A program made the translations under genes and the position numbers. The notes beneath the pieces were generated by a model. That model was not told the origin of the DNA. It did not search any database and saw only the letters and a program-made list of their open reading frames with translations. Below, in pieces: positions 1 through 8,240 of a stretch of DNA of 64,000 bases (position 1 is the stretch's first letter; each line of letters starts with the position of its first letter). Source of the DNA: an uncultured Clostridia bacterium (GTDB taxonomy: Bacteria; Bacillota; Clostridia; Christensenellales; Borkfalkiaceae); the NCBI GenBank assembly GCA_934249265.1, contig CAKQKQ010000003.1, positions 1 through 64,000 of the forward strand. The letters are read 5' to 3'.

Positions 1-1
1 C

Positions 2-583
2 CAACAAGGCGTAACTCCGAGCGATTCTCCCAACTATTTTTTCATTCATTTCAGCGGTCACTTCGACGAAAGGGGCGTTTTGCCAATAAAAGGCACTTTC
101 GATATCGACGAAGCGCAAAAAATCATTTCCGAAATAGAACTATTGGGCAACTTTTCCGAGCGGCTCGAATACGAATGTCTTTTTTATAAACTACTTTGCC
201 TTTTAAAATCGGGCATGCACAAACAGTCCACACCCGAAATTATAAGGGAATATCTACTTAAAAACTTTGAACGAAACGTCACTTTGGAAGAGATTGAAAA
301 AATAACATATATTTCCAAAAACCAAATTATCAACGTTTTTAAAGAGGCTTACGGCAACACCCCGCATCAATACCTTATCGATTTCCGCCTTATTAAAGCG
401 GGCGAACTTTTGCTTGCGACCAATTTACCTTTAACAGAAATCTGTTTCCGCGTGGGGTTTGGCGAATATTCGGGCTTTTATAAAGCGTTTATTCAAAAGT
501 ACGGCGAATCGCCGCAAGATTATAGAAAACGCCACTCTACCGACGCCTTTCCCAAGGGCATTTATTACGACCCGCTTATTTAA
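2..583 (+). CDS. AraC-family transcriptional regulator, 5'-truncated by the window edge
   Basis: The reading frame is open from base 2 to a stop at 583, so the beginning of the gene lies outside the window. The residues before the first in-window TTG (base 80) read like the end of an AraC sugar-binding/dimerisation arm (FFIHFSGHF), which argues that TTG 80 is not the real start. The C-terminal ~100 residues form the tandem helix-turn-helix DNA-binding domain: NVTLEEIEKITYISKNQI is the first helix pair, and GFGEYSGFYKAFIQKYGESP followed by QDYRKR is the family signature. Such proteins usually sense a small ligand, often a sugar, and activate nearby genes. The ligand cannot be told from here. 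It is followed by a minus-strand gene, so its targets are probably upstream, outside the window. Confidence 0.85.
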   Translation, partial: QQGVTPSDSPNYFFIHFSGHFDERGVLPIKGTFDIDEAQKIISEIELLGNFSERLEYECLFYKLLCLLKSGMHKQSTPEIIREYLLKNFERNVTLEEIEKITYISKNQIINVFKEAYGNTPHQYLIDFRLIKAGELLLATNLPLTEICFRVGFGEYSGFYKAFIQKYGESPQDYRKRHSTDAFPKGIYYDPLI

Positions 584-803
584 ACTTTATTTATAGCGGC
601 ATAATTTAACCTCTTCTGTAATTACGTGGGCAACTTATTGCTTGCGTGCTTGTGTGATTTATTGCGTGTGACTTTTCGTGTGTGATTTTAATCTCAACAG
701 TGATTAAAACATTTCTCCCGTAATTGCGCGCGGCTTTATCCTCGTCATTGCACCCGCACAAATTGTAAGTTAAGGCGCGGTTTATTAAATTTAATATTTA
801 TAC

Positions 804-840
804 AAAAAAAGGTCTGCTTACTTGGTTAGTAAACAGACCT
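804..840 (-). terminator. Rho-independent terminator of the methyltransferase gene
   Basis: Bases 811-822 pair with 828-839 (12 positions, one C/A mismatch) around a 5-base loop. On the minus strand the stem is followed by seven T. It lies about 105 bases past the stop codon of the methyltransferase gene. Confidence 0.75.
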
Positions 841-885
841 TTAAATTTTGCATTTAATTTATTGTTTTTACGTTATTATTGCCGT

Positions 886-910
886 TTTTACATAATACGT
901 ATTACGTAAA
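886..910. repeat. Dispersed palindrome, copy 1
   Basis: An imperfect palindrome centred on 898/899, with arms TTTTACATAATAC and GTATTACGTAAA. It matches the consensus core ACGCAATACGTATTGCGT with a few changes. It is preceded by GCCGTT and followed by CACGACAAAA, flanks that recur at other copies. Confidence 0.7.
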
Positions 911-944
911 CACGACAAAATCGCATTATTTCATCCTTTTAAAA

Positions 945-3620
945 TTAATCTACGTCGTCTATAGTCAACTGACCGCCGCCACAAATTTCGGTGTACTTTT
1001 CAAACAAATAAGCAACCCTTTCGCCGTCGTTTGAAAAATATTTCCCGTAAAGTTTATCGACCGCTCTATCGAGTTTTTCGTGCGCGGTTAAAAGGTCGTT
1101 GGGCATTTCCATGGGGTCATAAAGCGACGATAACGACCTATTCGGGTACTTCGCCCTTACGTTTAAAATTGCTTGGGCGAGGTCGGTTATTTCCTTTTTA
1201 TCCTCTTCGTCGCAGTTAGGCCAAACGAAATTGTTGTACACTATTTTTGCCGAATATCTGTAATCGCTTTTAAGCCTTCCGCAAACGTAAGACGTCCACG
1301 CCATGTGCATTTTAGAGGATAAAATCCCGAAATCGTAAAGCGTTGCAAACGGAATAATCAAATTGGCGTTGGTGCAAATGGTGTCGCTACCCAAAAATCC
1401 CAAAGGTATGTATATTCTCCTTTCGGTCGACACGCTAGGCATCACCACGTAAGACGAATAATTGTAAGTTTCTCTAAAAAGTTTAGGCGTGGAAGCGAGT
1501 TTTACCGTGCCTTCAAACGTCGAATTTAACCTAAACTCTCTCACCGCGTCCACTCTTTTAGCGACGAGCGGCATAGCGGCGATTTGTTCGTCGGTCGCGT
1601 CGACAAGCCACAAACACCACCTTTCTTTATTGTTTAAAAATTCGTCCGCACCCAAAAGTTTTTTGATATACTTGCTTGCGGCGGGTTCTTTTGAAATCAA
1701 ATCGTCTTTTTCTTGCGTGGTAAGTATAAGGTTTCCGCCGTCGGTAGGTTGACAGCCTTTAGTCATCGGTAGAACTTTGCAAACGGGCGTGTTTCGACTT
1801 TCTATAAACACCGTGCGCGCGTCCACAAGGTAAGGATTTATTCTAAAAACTTTCTTTTCGATAGGCTCACCGTTTACGTTTTCATAATCAAAAATGACTT
1901 TTTCACGCTTACCGTTTGCTCCAAAACCGACAATAACGCAAAAAACCGAAGCCGCGCTACCCATGTCGGTGTTCCATTTAAACGTACGGTGCGCAAAGTT
2001 AATTCGCATACCCAAAGCGGCTATAAGGTATTTCCAAAGTATCGTCACTTGTTCGCCTTGAGTGATACTGTTTGTAGCGACAAGCGCGCACTCTCCGTTT
2101 GTCCCCTTTAAATATTCCGCGCTTTTTATAAACCAGCCGCACACGTAATCGAGCGTGCCTATCCCTTTTAAAGTCGGGCATAAATTTTGCACGTCTTTTC
2201 TCTGCTCCGCGGTCATGAGTTTTGCGCCCACGAACGGCGGGTTTGAAAATACGTAATCGGCAACGCCGCCGCACACGCTTTTCCAATCGCACGCAAGGGC
2301 GTTGTTTACCTCGATATTCGCGCCGCCCACCATTGGCAAACGGGTAAAATAAGTGCCGTAAATTTCGCTTGCGCGCATGTTTATTTGGTGGTCCATAAGC
2401 CACATCGCGCACCTTGCTATCATTGCGGGAAACTCTTTAAGTTCTATCCCGTAAAAATTGTCCGTTTTTACCTTGAACAGTTGAGAAATATCGAAAACTT
2501 GTTGACCGCTATACAGTTTTTCAACCACTTTAAGTTCGATTTTTCGCAGTTCTCTATACGCCACGACGAGGAAATTTCCGCAACCGCACGCTGGGTCTAA
2601 AAATTTGAGATTAGCAATTTTTTCGTGAAACGCCTTGAGTTCGGCAGTGGTGTTGCACTCGTCGAGTTGCTTTAAAAGTCCGTCGATAAACAAAGGTTTA
2701 AGCGTTTTTAAAATATTCGTCTCCGAAGTGTAATATGCGCCGAGACTTCTTCTCTCTTTTTTGTCCATTACGCACTGTATCATCGCGCCGAAAATCTCGG
2801 GAGAAATGTTTGCCCAATCGAGTTTTGAAAGTTGCAAAAGCGCAAGTCTATCGTCTTGAGTAAAATTCGGAAGGGGTATTTCTTCGTCGAAAATTCCGCC
2901 GAGTACGCACGGGAAATTCTCGGGCTTGTCCGATTTGCCCGCAAGCCTTTTAAAAAGAAGCGAAAGTCTATCGCCTAAATCGGTTGCATTTTCGTCTCCT
3001 TCGAGCAAATATTCGTAAAAACTGTTTTTATCGAATATAGAACTGTCGTCCGAAAACATACAAAAAATCAAGCGGACGATCAATATTTCGAGATGTCTGC
3101 CCGCATAACCTTTTGCGATCAATTCGTCGCAAAACTCGCTCGTTTTTTCGGCGCAAATAAGGCTTGACGGATTTTTCCCTTCGGTCTCGGTCGTTATATA
3201 ACCGATTAAAAAAGCAAACTCTCTAACTTGTTTGTAAAAGTCGCTTAAATTTATAATTTTGACGTCTTTATTCAAACCGTATATCGTAAAACTGTCAAAA
3301 TTGCAAATTATTACGCGCGTGGGGCGTTCTTGCATGGGCAGCGATTTTACGTATTCGTCAATCTTGTTTTTCTCTTCGTCAATATCGCAAGTAGGCAAAA
3401 GCGCGCTCATTACGGCAACCCCTTTCCAACACAAAAGCGAATAATTTTTGCCTTTGTTTTTAAGTTCTACCTTGTAAAACGTATCGACTTTCCACGGGCT
3501 TATGCCGAAGACTCCGAAAAAGTCGTCGGTTATTTGCGCGCAGTGTTTTACTTTCGCGTTCGTCCATTTTTTTGTAAACAACAAGGCGCGTTGTTTTATT
3601 TCGTCCCAACCGAGGCGCAT
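945..3620 (-). CDS. MmeI-like adenine DNA methyltransferase with a degenerate nuclease domain
   Basis: This 891-residue protein has the MmeI architecture (MmeI itself is about 920 residues): N-terminal nuclease-like region, helical linker, gamma-class N6-adenine methylase, target-recognition domain and C-terminal region. The SAM motif FLDPACGCGNF is at about 340-350 and the catalytic NPPF at 460-463. MmeI enzymes normally both cut and methylate DNA. As I recall the family, the nuclease signature is D-X9-E-X-K around a conserved FW-G. Here the aligned segment is SLLCWKGVAVMSALL (residues 61-75), with Leu, Ser and Leu at the catalytic positions, so cleavage is probably lost and the protein would act as a methyltransferase only. 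No separate nuclease gene lies beside it. Alternatives are a regulatory orphan methylase or a decayed restriction enzyme. The methylase motifs look intact. Confidence 0.85.
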   Translation of the reverse strand: MRLGWDEIKQRALLFTKKWTNAKVKHCAQITDDFFGVFGISPWKVDTFYKVELKNKGKNYSLLCWKGVAVMSALLPTCDIDEEKNKIDEYVKSLPMQERPTRVIICNFDSFTIYGLNKDVKIINLSDFYKQVREFAFLIGYITTETEGKNPSSLICAEKTSEFCDELIAKGYAGRHLEILIVRLIFCMFSDDSSIFDKNSFYEYLLEGDENATDLGDRLSLLFKRLAGKSDKPENFPCVLGGIFDEEIPLPNFTQDDRLALLQLSKLDWANISPEIFGAMIQCVMDKKERRSLGAYYTSETNILKTLKPLFIDGLLKQLDECNTTAELKAFHEKIANLKFLDPACGCGNFLVVAYRELRKIELKVVEKLYSGQQVFDISQLFKVKTDNFYGIELKEFPAMIARCAMWLMDHQINMRASEIYGTYFTRLPMVGGANIEVNNALACDWKSVCGGVADYVFSNPPFVGAKLMTAEQRKDVQNLCPTLKGIGTLDYVCGWFIKSAEYLKGTNGECALVATNSITQGEQVTILWKYLIAALGMRINFAHRTFKWNTDMGSAASVFCVIVGFGANGKREKVIFDYENVNGEPIEKKVFRINPYLVDARTVFIESRNTPVCKVLPMTKGCQPTDGGNLILTTQEKDDLISKEPAASKYIKKLLGADEFLNNKERWCLWLVDATDEQIAAMPLVAKRVDAVREFRLNSTFEGTVKLASTPKLFRETYNYSSYVVMPSVSTERRIYIPLGFLGSDTICTNANLIIPFATLYDFGILSSKMHMAWTSYVCGRLKSDYRYSAKIVYNNFVWPNCDEEDKKEITDLAQAILNVRAKYPNRSLSSLYDPMEMPNDLLTAHEKLDRAVDKLYGKYFSNDGERVAYLFEKYTEICGGGQLTIDDVD

Positions 3621-3855
3621 ATGCGTTTTCTCCCTATCGTGATTTTTTATAATTAATTTTATCGGCGGTTATACTAAATAATGATATAGTAAGCGACGCT
3701 ATAATCGGCTAAAAGCATTTTACTAAATGCCTTTAATATAGCAATTTTACTAAATGCCGCCGCCATAGCAATTTTACTTGATGCCGCCGCAACAGGTTTT
3801 TACACAACTTCGTCGCAAGGACATCTTCCCTAATTTCGTCGAAACGGACTTTACC

Positions 3856-4036
3856 AATGCCGCCAAGCAACAATTTTTACTATACACTACCGCAAGGAGC
3901 ATTATTATATAACTTCGCCGCAACGAGTTTTACTTGACCTCGCCGCAACGGGCTTTGCCAAATGCCACCAAGCAACGATTTTTACTCGGCACTACCGCAA
4001 GGAGCATTATTATCTAACTTCGCCGAAGCAATGATT
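3856..4036. repeat. Tandem 105-bp repeat, two visible units
   Basis: The segment from AATGCCGCCAAGCAAC at 3856 through ACTACCGCAAGGAGCATT at about 3887-3904 recurs with a few changes at 3961 and at about 3991-4010. The match continues into AACTTCGCCG. More diverged relatives extend left to about 3700. The units are not uniform spacers and repeats, so this is not a CRISPR array. Confidence 0.65.
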
Positions 4037-4052
4037 TTCACCGAATACTACT

Positions 4053-4080
4053 AAAACGGCAAAATAAACCGCCGTTTTTT
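4053..4080 (+). terminator. Hairpin with T-run
   Basis: AAAACGGC (4053-4060) pairs with GCCGTTTT (4071-4078), followed by more T on the plus strand. No plus-strand gene precedes it closely, so its role is unclear. It may stop antisense transcription toward rpmF. Confidence 0.4.
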
Positions 4081-4125
4081 ATTATACACCCAAAAGAAAA
4101 TAAAATCAAATTTTTTATTAACGAT

Positions 4126-4156
4126 TAAAAGGCGAACTACAAAACGTAGTCCGCCT
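4126..4156 (-). terminator. Terminator after rpmF
   Basis: Bases 4130-4140 and 4146-4156 form an 11-bp stem (one G-U type pair) with a 5-base loop. On the minus strand it is followed by TTTTAA. It lies 27 bases after the rpmF stop. Confidence 0.75.
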
Positions 4157-4182
4157 ATCCGATATCATAACTTATTTTTCAA

Positions 4183-4380
4183 TCAGTCAGCATCTTTCTC
4201 TTCTTTCTTTGCAACAACCTCAACGTCGTCGTAGTAGCCGCAATTTTTGCATACTCTGTGAGCTTGTTTCAATTCATGGCACTGTTTGCACTCAACGAGC
4301 GTAGGAACAGTAGCCTTATAGTTGCTTGCAAATCTCTTTGCTCCTCTTTGCTTGGAAACTTTACCCTTTGGAACTGCCAT
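4183..4380 (-). CDS. rpmF: 50S ribosomal protein L32
   Basis: A 65-residue protein starting MAVPKGKVSKQRGAKRF, the usual L32 N-terminus, with basic residues that sit in the large subunit. It carries a zinc-ribbon with Cys pairs CKQC (about 37-40) and CKNC (about 50-53), so this is the zinc-binding form of L32. The C-terminal tail is acidic (KKEEKDAD). It follows the DUF177 gene by 24 bases, the classical yceD-rpmF arrangement, and the pair is probably co-transcribed. A good AGGTGTG-type ribosome site precedes the ATG. Confidence 0.97.
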   Translation of the reverse strand: MAVPKGKVSKQRGAKRFASNYKATVPTLVECKQCHELKQAHRVCKNCGYYDDVEVVAKKEEKDAD

Positions 4381-4404
4381 CTTCGCACACCTCTCTTTTA
4401 TAAA

Positions 4405-4848
4405 TTACTTTTCACAATTACAACTTTTTACATTTAAGTTACAGCCGCAAATCGGGCACAGTCCTTTGCAGTCCTCTTTGCAATGAATTGCAAAAGGCAT
4501 ACTCTCTAAAACCGTTTCTTTAACCGCTTGCGTCAAATCTACCAAACCGCTTTTATACAAATAATCGTCTTCTTCGGGACTACTTTGCACAAAACGAATA
4601 TTTAAAGGTTCAACCGTTTTATGCTCTGCCGGTTCGAGACATCTCGAACACTCCCCCGCGACGGTATATTCGACGTAACCGTCAATATAGACCTTTTTAG
4701 TCTCTATAGTAACAGTGCCGTATACTTTTACTCCGCCTTTAATGGACGCATTGGGTAAATCGACCAAGTTTTCGTCAAAAACCTTTTCGCACGAAAATTC
4801 GGAAACGAATTTGCCCGCTTTTGTCAGTTTGTTTATATCTATAACCAT
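4405..4848 (-). CDS. yceD: DUF177/YceD-family protein
   Basis: A 147-residue member of the YceD family (DUF177), almost always encoded directly upstream of rpmF. Family members have been linked to 23S rRNA accumulation and 50S assembly in plants and bacteria. The hallmark is CSRCLEP in the middle (about 92-98) and a C-terminal Cys-rich end (CKEDCKGLCPICGCNLN, then CNC), which probably binds a metal. The ATG at 4848 is the only sensible start and gives the standard length. Confidence 0.92.
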   Translation of the reverse strand: MVIDINKLTKAGKFVSEFSCEKVFDENLVDLPNASIKGGVKVYGTVTIETKKVYIDGYVEYTVAGECSRCLEPAEHKTVEPLNIRFVQSSPEEDDYLYKSGLVDLTQAVKETVLESMPFAIHCKEDCKGLCPICGCNLNVKSCNCEK

Positions 4849-4902
4849 ATGTAGCCTACAAATTATATCTTATTTTAAATATATTGTCAACTTTTTAAGG
4901 TA

Positions 4903-6249
4903 CTAAAAGCCTATTTTTTCTTTGATTTTGTCTCTTAATTCGTTATCGTACACGCCTACAGGCAATTGAGCGCGATATCCGCCCAAATCGAACTCGTACG
5001 CGCTTACGTTCAACGCCCCGCGCAATTTGTCTTTCAAAGTGGTGACCGAGCACACTTTATCGCAAACCACGTAATAATCTTTCTTCCAGACGCTACCCGT
5101 ACGGAACATCATAAATTTATCGCCCAAGGCGTAACCTCTGCCTTTTCTGTATAAAGCGTACACAACGCCTTCAAACAGCAGCGCGATTAAAAATATCGGG
5201 TTGTATAAAATCGCAAAACATATGCTGACAATACTTGCAACGAACATCAATTCAAAACAAACCGCGTCGCATTTTACACCCGACGGAACGAATTTCGCGT
5301 TTTCGTCGTCGCCGATAATAAGCGAGCGAATTTCTTTAGCCGTCTCTTTTTTTATCATAAAAGGCAAATAGTTTACTTCGTTTAAGCCTTTAGATTCGCT
5401 TTTTGTGATTATTTTTGCGGTAACGTAGCCCGTAAGCCTTGCAAATATACCCGCAGTTTCCGTAATACCTACAATTTGCGAAACGTCCGTACGGAACACC
5501 CTCGCTTCGGGGTTTTTGCATTTCATCACAACTTCACCGCCACCCACTTCGAGTTCGTAAGCGGCGTAGTGGTTGAATTTATACACATACACCAAGAGAA
5601 TAAGTATTAAAGTCAACGCGTATATAACCGCAACCGAAATGAACAAAAACGCAACGGCTTTACCGTAAAACGCCGAATATTTTTTAAGTATACACAGTAA
5701 CACCGGAACAGCAACGCAACAAATACCAAATATGTAAATAGTTGCGTCAACCATCCAGATAAACAATGTTTTAACTTTGTCTTTTACCGTCAAATGCAAC
5801 GTTTTTTCTACCTTTTCAAGGTTGTCTTTTACCTTTGGGAGCAAACTTTTTACCTTTTCAAGGTCTTTTTTGTCAAGTTCAAAGTTAAACGACTCGCTTG
5901 CCGTCTCGATAATTACTCTCGAACCGCCAAAAAACAACACGTTGTTGACGACGTTTACGCATACGATATCTTTAAATTCTACTCTTTTTACTTTGTTGCC
6001 GAAAATTATTTTAAGACTGTCTTCGTCGATTTGCACGCAGTATTTTTTCGCGCCGGAAACGGTTATCGTTCCGAACAAAAGCGTCAAACCTATCGCCGCA
6101 AAACTGCCGAATACCCACTCTACGCCCGCGACTTCGGTAAGCGAACCGTCCATAAGCATCAGCACAAACAGCACCGAAACGACGCTTACGCATAAAATAC
6201 CTGCAATTTTTCTTACTATACTTGTGATGCCGAGTGAAAATTTATTCAT
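4903..6249 (-). CDS. PH-domain membrane protein, YdbT-like
   Basis: A 448-residue membrane protein with at least two pairs of hydrophobic helices (about 10-65 and 165-235) and another near 330-365. Between them lie beta-rich segments of the bacterial PH (bPH_2) type, for example KRVEFKDIVCVNVVNN and FRTDVSQIVGITETAG. The pattern matches Bacillus YdbT, which carries several such domains and works with YdbS; that pair is tied to resistance to some antimicrobial peptides. Its start overlaps the end of the upstream small PH protein by 8 bases, so the two are translationally coupled. The family assignment rests on pattern and neighbour rather than on one diagnostic motif. Confidence 0.6.
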   Translation of the reverse strand: MNKFSLGITSIVRKIAGILCVSVVSVLFVLMLMDGSLTEVAGVEWVFGSFAAIGLTLLFGTITVSGAKKYCVQIDEDSLKIIFGNKVKRVEFKDIVCVNVVNNVLFFGGSRVIIETASESFNFELDKKDLEKVKSLLPKVKDNLEKVEKTLHLTVKDKVKTLFIWMVDATIYIFGICCVAVPVLLCILKKYSAFYGKAVAFLFISVAVIYALTLILILLVYVYKFNHYAAYELEVGGGEVVMKCKNPEARVFRTDVSQIVGITETAGIFARLTGYVTAKIITKSESKGLNEVNYLPFMIKKETAKEIRSLIIGDDENAKFVPSGVKCDAVCFELMFVASIVSICFAILYNPIFLIALLFEGVVYALYRKGRGYALGDKFMMFRTGSVWKKDYYVVCDKVCSVTTLKDKLRGALNVSAYEFDLGGYRAQLPVGVYDNELRDKIKEKIGF

Positions 6250-6703
6250 GATCGACTCCTTTCAAATGCTCGTTTACAAACTCGAGCAATTTGTCGTTTT
6301 CAAAGAGTTTGAAAACGTATTTTTGCGTCGAAGTAGTAATTTCGAGATTTGAAAATCTTTTTTTGTATACGCCGCCGGACTTGGTTATTTTGTAAGATAA
6401 AACGTTTTTCTTTGGTATCGTAAACGTTTTCATAATAGGATAACCGTAAACGAAACAAACGTTGTTTTCGTTGCCGCCGTAAGCGTGCTCGTCTTTCACC
6501 GTAACCGATTTCAATATGGTGAAGTATGCGATTAACACAACAAGCACCACGGCGAGCCACGTAAGCATGCTTTTAAATCCTTGATATTTTATCGCAAACA
6601 AAACAGCACCCGTGATGACAATTGCGGAAAACGCCAAAAACATGACGATATTCGTGACGAGTTGAGCCTTAAATGCGGCTTTCCCTCTGTTTTCTAACTT
6701 CAT
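6242..6703 (-). CDS. Small PH-domain membrane protein, YdbS-like
   Basis: A 153-residue protein with two transmembrane helices near the N-terminus (about 15-38 and 46-65), then a single beta-rich domain (KTFTIPKKNVLSYKITK, then RFSNLEITTSTQKYVFKL) typical of bacterial PH domains. Its size, its two-helix layout and its overlap with the larger PH-domain gene fit a YdbS/YdbT pair. It starts at ATG 6703 behind an AAGGGAGG-like ribosome site. Its molecular job in the membrane is unknown. Confidence 0.6.
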   Translation of the reverse strand: MKLENRGKAAFKAQLVTNIVMFLAFSAIVITGAVLFAIKYQGFKSMLTWLAVVLVVLIAYFTILKSVTVKDEHAYGGNENNVCFVYGYPIMKTFTIPKKNVLSYKITKSGGVYKKRFSNLEITTSTQKYVFKLFENDKLLEFVNEHLKGVDHE

Positions 6704-6848
6704 ATTACCTCCCTTTCAAGAGATGAATTATTTTTTCCTTAATATTCGAGCAAGATTAAATCTTTTTTAATCCTTAAAGGCGTCTTTTTCTCTTATGACT
6801 TTATCATAATGGTTTTCTCTTACGCTGCTCGACTATTTTTTTCTACGA

Positions 6849-8051
6849 TTATTTTTTCTTGCTGAGAGCCATCGTATCTCTTGCAATGACGAGTTCTTCG
6901 TTGGTGGGAATAACGAGAACTTTTACTTTGCCGTCTTTGCCCGTAATGTCCCTTATGCTACCGTTATTCTTTTCGTTGTTTTTATCTTTATCGATAGTAA
7001 TACCCATAAATTCAAAACCTTCGACAACGCCCGCTCTGATTTCGGGGGTGTTTTCGCCGATACCCGCGGTAAATACTACGCAGTCCACTCCGCCCATCGC
7101 GGCAGCATATGCGCCGACGTATTTCTTGCACGAATAAGCGAATATATCAAGTGCGAGTTGAGCGCGATGGTTGCCCTCTGCCGCGGCTTTTTCCAAATCT
7201 CTAAAGTCGCTCGAAACTCCGCTTACACCCAAAACGCCGGACTTTTTGTTGCAAATTTTTAAAAGTTCTTCAAGACCGAGATTAAGTTTTTTGCCGAGAT
7301 ATTCCAAAATTGCGGGGTCTAAATCGCCCGTTCTCGTACCCATAGGCACGCCGCCCAACGGAGTGAAACTCATCGAAGTATCGAAACATTTTCCGTTTTT
7401 AACAGCGGAAATAGACGAACCGTTGCCGAGGTGGCACGTTACTACCTTAAAGTTGTTTACGTCTGCGCCGAGATATTTAGCCGCCTCTTCGGAAACGAAA
7501 CGGTGGCTTGTGCCGTGCGCGCCGTAACGACGTACTTTATATTGAGTGTAATATTCATAAGGCAATCCGTAAATGTAAGCCTTTTCGGGCATCGTAGCGT
7601 GGAACGCCGTATCGAACGTGGCAACCATAGGTACGTCGGGCATAATTTCTCTGCACGCAAGCACGCCCGTGATATTTGCGGGTTGATGTAAAGGAGCAAG
7701 GTCTATATTGCTTTCGCACACCTTAAGAACTTCGTCGTCGATAAGTACCGAGCAATCGTAGTCGCCGCCGCTGTGAAGTATACGGTGACCCACCGCGTCG
7801 ATTTCTTTCATACTCTTAATTGCGCCGTACTTTTCGTCTACAAGCATTTTAAGTACCAACTCGAGCGCGCATTTGTGGTCGGGCATGGGTTGCTTTACCA
7901 CGACTTCTTCGCCGTTGACTTTTTGTTTTAAAAGCGAGCCCTCTATACCTATTCTTTCGCAAATACCCTTTGCAATAGCCTTTTCGGTCTGCATGTCGAT
8001 AAGTTGATATTTAAGAGACGAACTTCCTGCATTGATTACTAAAACTTTCAT
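6849..8051 (-). CDS. ackA: Acetate kinase
   Basis: AckA turns acetyl phosphate and ADP into acetate and ATP, the energy-yielding last step of acetate fermentation. The 400-residue protein shows the family signatures NAGSSSLKYQ at the N-terminus, FDTAFHATMPE, the phosphate-binding HLGNGSSI and FTAGIGEN near the C-terminus. The frame is open further upstream to 8117, but those codons translate the dispersed palindrome. ATG 8051 has a good AGGAGA site 7 bases ahead and gives the standard length, so I chose it. It follows pta with a 189-base gap. Confidence 0.97.
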   Translation of the reverse strand: MKVLVINAGSSSLKYQLIDMQTEKAIAKGICERIGIEGSLLKQKVNGEEVVVKQPMPDHKCALELVLKMLVDEKYGAIKSMKEIDAVGHRILHSGGDYDCSVLIDDEVLKVCESNIDLAPLHQPANITGVLACREIMPDVPMVATFDTAFHATMPEKAYIYGLPYEYYTQYKVRRYGAHGTSHRFVSEEAAKYLGADVNNFKVVTCHLGNGSSISAVKNGKCFDTSMSFTPLGGVPMGTRTGDLDPAILEYLGKKLNLGLEELLKICNKKSGVLGVSGVSSDFRDLEKAAAEGNHRAQLALDIFAYSCKKYVGAYAAAMGGVDCVVFTAGIGENTPEIRAGVVEGFEFMGITIDKDKNNEKNNGSIRDITGKDGKVKVLVIPTNEELVIARDTMALSKKK

Positions 8052-8085
8052 TAATTTTCTCCTTGTAATTTTATTGATGTGCGAA

Positions 8086-8109
8086 TTTACGCAATACGTA
8101 TTGTGTAAA
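8086..8109. repeat. Dispersed palindrome, copy 2
   Basis: TTTACGCAATACG / TATTGTGTAAA, centred on 8098/8099, with one change from perfect symmetry. It is followed by AGTGACAAAACGGC, the same flank type as copy 1. It sits 35 bases upstream of the ackA start, in the pta-ackA gap. Confidence 0.8.
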
Positions 8110-8240
8110 AGTGACAAAACGGCAAATATTTTTATATCGATGCCGCTTTGTCGTAAGAGCGATTTTATCTCCGTTTTTGCGCTTTTACTTTTCTATCGCG
8201 TGTGATTTTTAGTTGAATTTTCAGCCTAATATTAGTTTAA

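Larger units (their letters stand above)
584..944. other. Intergenic region between AraC gene and methyltransferase gene
   Basis: There is no convincing gene here. It lies between two converging genes and holds a minus-strand terminator (804-840) and a copy of the dispersed palindrome (886-910). The part from 600 to 770 has several TGCGTGTG-like words but no clear repeat unit. I saw no terminator for the plus-strand AraC gene. Confidence 0.6.
3621..4182. other. Non-coding stretch with a degenerate 105-bp repeat
   Basis: No supported gene. From about 3660 to 4045 the sequence is built of short recurring words (GCCGCAACGGG, ATGCCGCCAAGCAAC, ACTACCGCAAGGAGCATT). The clearest repeat is a block near 3856-3930 that recurs near 3961-4036, with a period of 105 bases. 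It ends with two hairpins (4053-4080 and 4126-4156). Confidence 0.6.

Noticed and set aside
886..910. Rex (redox regulator) binding site as the meaning of the dispersed palindrome
   Set aside because: Rex sites are TTGTGAA-N4-TTCACAA. The core here is different, so the link to fermentation genes is not support for Rex.
3660..4045. Possible CRISPR array
   Set aside because: The repeats are about 105 bases long, degenerate, and not separated by unique spacers; no cas genes are near.
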